DNA from: Egibacteraceae bacterium | GTDB taxonomy: Bacteria; Actinomycetota; Nitriliruptoria; Euzebyales; Egibacteraceae | Assembly (NCBI GenBank): GCA_030446775.1 | Contig: JAUJMQ010000003.1 | Span: 1-64,000, forward strand | Reading direction: 5' to 3' | Length of the DNA: 64,000 nucleotides | In this document: piece after piece, positions 62,015 through 64,000 of the stretch | Numbering within the stretch: position 1 is the stretch's first letter | Layout: the number at the start of each line of letters is the position of its first letter | Notes under the pieces: model-generated | Database searches by the model: none | Told to the model about the DNA's origin: nothing | The model's input: only the letters and a program-made list of their open reading frames with translations | Position numbers and translations under genes: made by a program

Positions 62015-62524
62015 ATGGTCGACTATGAGTACGAGCATGAGGACGACTACGGGCCCCGCGTGCTGTGGGGGCGCATCGCCTTCTACGTGGTCGGCCTGCT
62101 GCTTGCGTTCCTGGCCGGCCGCTGCGTCTTCGGCGGGGGCGAGGGGGACTCCGCTGAGCTGACCGCGGCCCGGCGCCAGGTCCAGGCGCTCGCGTCCGAC
62201 AAGGCCGTGCTCGAACAGCGGCTGGCGGCCAGTCAGCAGGCCGCGAACGAGGGGGAGGACGGCGGCGGACAGGGCGGACAGGGCGACGGGGGGGACGGCG
62301 GAGGGGACGGCGGCGGGGCGACCGAGGGGCAGACCGAGCCCGAGGGGCAGGATCCCGTCGACAGCGAAGGCCAGACCTACACGGTGCAAAGCGGTGACAC
62401 GCTGATCGACATCGCCGAGGAGTTCTACGGCGAGGCCAGCAAGTGGACGCTCATCCGCGACGCGAACAACCTGGACGCTCCCCTGCAGGTCGGCCAGGAG
62501 ATCGTCATCCCGCCGGAGGAGTAG
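62015..62524 (+). CDS. Membrane-anchored LysM protein
   Basis: The short acidic N terminus (MVDYEYEHEDDYG) is followed by one helix (IAFYVVGLLLAFLAGRCVF), a charged segment, a long Gly/Asp/Glu-rich linker and a C-terminal LysM domain: YTVQSGDTLIDIAEEFYG then WTLIRDANNLDAPLQVGQEIVIP. LysM domains bind peptidoglycan or other GlcNAc polymers, so the protein would link membrane and wall. 169 residues from ATG 62015. Confidence 0.9.
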   Translation: MVDYEYEHEDDYGPRVLWGRIAFYVVGLLLAFLAGRCVFGGGEGDSAELTAARRQVQALASDKAVLEQRLAASQQAANEGEDGGGQGGQGDGGDGGGDGGGATEGQTEPEGQDPVDSEGQTYTVQSGDTLIDIAEEFYGEASKWTLIRDANNLDAPLQVGQEIVIPPEE

Positions 62525-62685
62525 GCGGGCGTCGGACGTCGGGCGCGGCTGCCCCGCGGCGGCTCGTGCCCGTTGCGCCGCGGGTTCCTCGGTGCACCGA
62601 AGGTATCCTCGGCCCGCCGACATCCACCGACCCTCGCGCGCCCCGCCCGTGAGACCGGTCCCGACACGTCCAGGAGGCCATCCCC

Positions 62686-64000
62686 ATGGACCCGTCCAGC
62701 GCCGACGCCCCGCTCCCCTCCCCTTCCTCCGACAGCTCCGACCAGGCTGCCGACACCCTGCCGGCGGTCGACCCCCTGCCCGCGGAGCCCGACCGCGTCG
62801 GCGTCGAGCCCGACCCCGAGACGCTGGACCTGCCCCTCCGGGTCGAGCCGAACCCCGAGGCGCTCAACCCCACCGACGTCGAACCCGACCCCGAGGCCCT
62901 CGACCCCACCGACGGCGAACCCAACCCCGAGGCGCTCGACCCCACCGACGGCGAACCGGACCCCGAGTCCCTCGACCCCACCGACGTCGAACCCAACCCC
63001 GAGGCGCTCGACCCTCCGGCACCGGCCGGCGCGCCGGCGGCGGAGGCTGCCGGCGCCGGGGACCCCGCCGCGGCGGGCCCCGGGCACGGCCGGCGCGGGC
63101 GCAAGGGCAAGGGTGGCGGCGAGGCGAAGCCGGCCTCCCAGCCGGCGGCGAAGCGCCCGGCGAACAGCCCCGACCCGGCGGAGGTCACGCGCCGGATCGG
63201 CTCGACGAACGCGGCGGCGCTGCGCTACGTCCTGTCCCCCGACCCGCAGCTGTCGCGGCTGTCGCGCAAGGTCCGCGAGGCGCTCATCACCGACATCCCG
63301 CCGGTCACGGCCGGCGCGCTGCTCGGTCCCGAGGCGCTGGCGCGGCACTTCGTGGCGTCGGCGGCCGCCGGCCGCTACCGCGACCTGTTCGCGCTGTGGG
63401 AGCTGTTCCGCGCCCGCCCGGAGGCGTGCAAGCCGGTGCTCGCCGAGCGCCAGCGCGCGCTCGAGCGCGCCCGCCAGGCGCTCACGACCGCGGTGCGACT
63501 GGGCCTGCGCGGGCGCGCCGACCGCGTCGTCGGTGACATCGCCCAGGCAGAGGGGCTCATCTGGACATGGCTGCGCGACGCCCTCACGTCGGACCTGGCT
63601 GCCGTCGGACGGCGACCGCAGGTCGTGGCCGCCCTGCTCGCCCGCGAGCCGGGCCTGGACATCCCGCTGCCGCAGCAGCCGTCGGACGCCTGGCTGGCCG
63701 AGGCCGCGGCCGCCAAGCAGTCGGGCGAGGTGCCATCCGCGCTCGACGCCCTCCTCGCGGGGTCCATCGACCGGCTGCCCGCGACCGTGGCGACGCTGTC
63801 CCTCGTCAGCGAGCACTACCCCGAGCGGTTGCCCGCGCTCGTCGACCGTATCGACCTGTCGGGGCCGGACATCGGCTCGATCCAGGCCTGGGCACGCGAC
63901 CACGGCGTCGCCGACCGCATCACGTCGCGGGTCGCCGGGCTCATCGCCGACACCGCCGCGCACGACCGTGCCGGCGGCCTGGCCATCTGGCAGGCGTGGC
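62686..64000 (+). CDS. Repeat-bearing protein of unknown function (cut by window end)
   Basis: ATG 62686 follows CAGGAGG. The N-terminal ~110 residues are disordered and contain tandem 12-residue repeats (VEPNPEALDPTD, GEPDPESLDPTD). A basic Gly/Lys stretch (HGRRGRKGKGGGEAK) follows, then an alpha-helical domain: RRIGSTNAAALRYVLSPDPQLSRLSRKVREALITDIPP, YRDLFALWELFRARPEA and repeated helical pairs. No stop before 64000, so at least 438 residues. The helical part resembles no family I can name. The ORF track omits it because it has no stop. Confidence 0.8.
   Translation, partial: MDPSSADAPLPSPSSDSSDQAADTLPAVDPLPAEPDRVGVEPDPETLDLPLRVEPNPEALNPTDVEPDPEALDPTDGEPNPEALDPTDGEPDPESLDPTDVEPNPEALDPPAPAGAPAAEAAGAGDPAAAGPGHGRRGRKGKGGGEAKPASQPAAKRPANSPDPAEVTRRIGSTNAAALRYVLSPDPQLSRLSRKVREALITDIPPVTAGALLGPEALARHFVASAAAGRYRDLFALWELFRARPEACKPVLAERQRALERARQALTTAVRLGLRGRADRVVGDIAQAEGLIWTWLRDALTSDLAAVGRRPQVVAALLAREPGLDIPLPQQPSDAWLAEAAAAKQSGEVPSALDALLAGSIDRLPATVATLSLVSEHYPERLPALVDRIDLSGPDIGSIQAWARDHGVADRITSRVAGLIADTAAHDRAGGLAIWQAW
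62842..63021 (+). repeat. Five 36-bp tandem coding repeats
   Basis: The unit GTCGAACCCGACCCCGAGG... encodes 12 residues of type VEPDPEALDPTD and repeats five times in frame; a degenerate unit of 39 bp precedes it. Positions vary as V/G, N/D and A/S. The last unit is altered at its end. The period keeps the frame, so copy number may vary between strains without breaking the protein. Confidence 0.92.

Noticed and set aside
62842-63021. Tandem repeats considered as a CRISPR array
   Set aside because: Repeats are contiguous, without spacers, in frame and coding; no cas genes nearby.

Overview
The window is about 75% GC DNA with tightly packed genes, frequent GTG/TTG starts, many 4-bp GTGA/ATGA start-stop overlaps, a Tat-exported PhoX phosphatase, a WS/DGAT acyltransferase, an RsbW-like ATPase and several leaderless-type promoters. 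Together these point to a free-living, aerobic, high-GC actinobacterium, probably a deep lineage rather than a familiar streptomycete or mycobacterium; that placement is inference. I see no rRNA, tRNA, CRISPR array, phage or insertion sequence.

Layout. 1-3.9 kb: a cobalamin riboswitch followed by a B12/corrinoid ABC importer (lipoprotein, permease, ATPase). 3.9-6.3 kb: a channel-like membrane protein, a small anchored protein and a histidine phosphatase. 6.3-16.3 kb: a glycerol/dihydroxyacetone locus, with glpF-dhaK-dhaL-glpK-dhaM on the minus strand behind a good promoter and a strong leader hairpin, and glpD plus an aldo/keto reductase on the plus strand. 16.5-22.8 kb: formaldehyde dehydrogenase, NAD(P)HX repair enzyme NnrD, PhoX and the Sua5-type tRNA threonylcarbamoylation enzyme. 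22.8-28.1 kb: dienelactone hydrolase, a RecD2-like helicase, a BON-like membrane protein and a CPBP-like membrane protein. 28.2-32.7 kb: a MoxR/Mg-chelatase-like AAA ATPase, VWA protein and saccharopine-dehydrogenase-family protein in one operon. 33-42.3 kb: mixed housekeeping genes (EEP hydrolase, WS/DGAT, carbonic anhydrase, sulfurtransferase, DUF2087-type regulator, stress protein, esterase, secreted VCBS/FG-GAP protein). 42.3-50.9 kb: a divergent locus with an atypical Nramp-family transporter and IclR regulator on one side and glycolate oxidase (glcD-glcE-glcF), malyl-CoA lyase, peroxiredoxin and an SRPBCC protein on the other. 51-54.2 kb: MOSC protein, mobA, coaA and a dual-specificity phosphatase. 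54.5-57.5 kb: a PEP-synthase-like phosphotransferase coupled to two membrane proteins. 57.5-62 kb: an ABC-F ATPase with an MHLLV leader peptide and hairpin, an acyl-CoA synthetase and a Cys-rich protein. 62-64 kb: a LysM protein and a repeat-bearing protein cut by the window end.

Two layers are worth attention beyond the genes. Small repeated non-coding elements occur: a 61-65 bp CTAG-bounded element present twice in opposite orientation at gene ends, and a GGTCACG/CGTGACC stem-loop present twice between convergent genes. Regulatory architecture is also unusually readable: an IclR-type palindrome downstream of a good promoter before glcD with a related motif before the Nramp gene, a leader-peptide attenuator before the ABC-F gene, and six leaderless promoters.

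Caution: about ten otherwise intact genes carry single-base frameshifts (mostly in G/C runs) and one carries an in-frame amber codon. I annotate these as single genes; the pattern suggests uncorrected sequencing indels, but real mutation cannot be excluded from this sequence alone.
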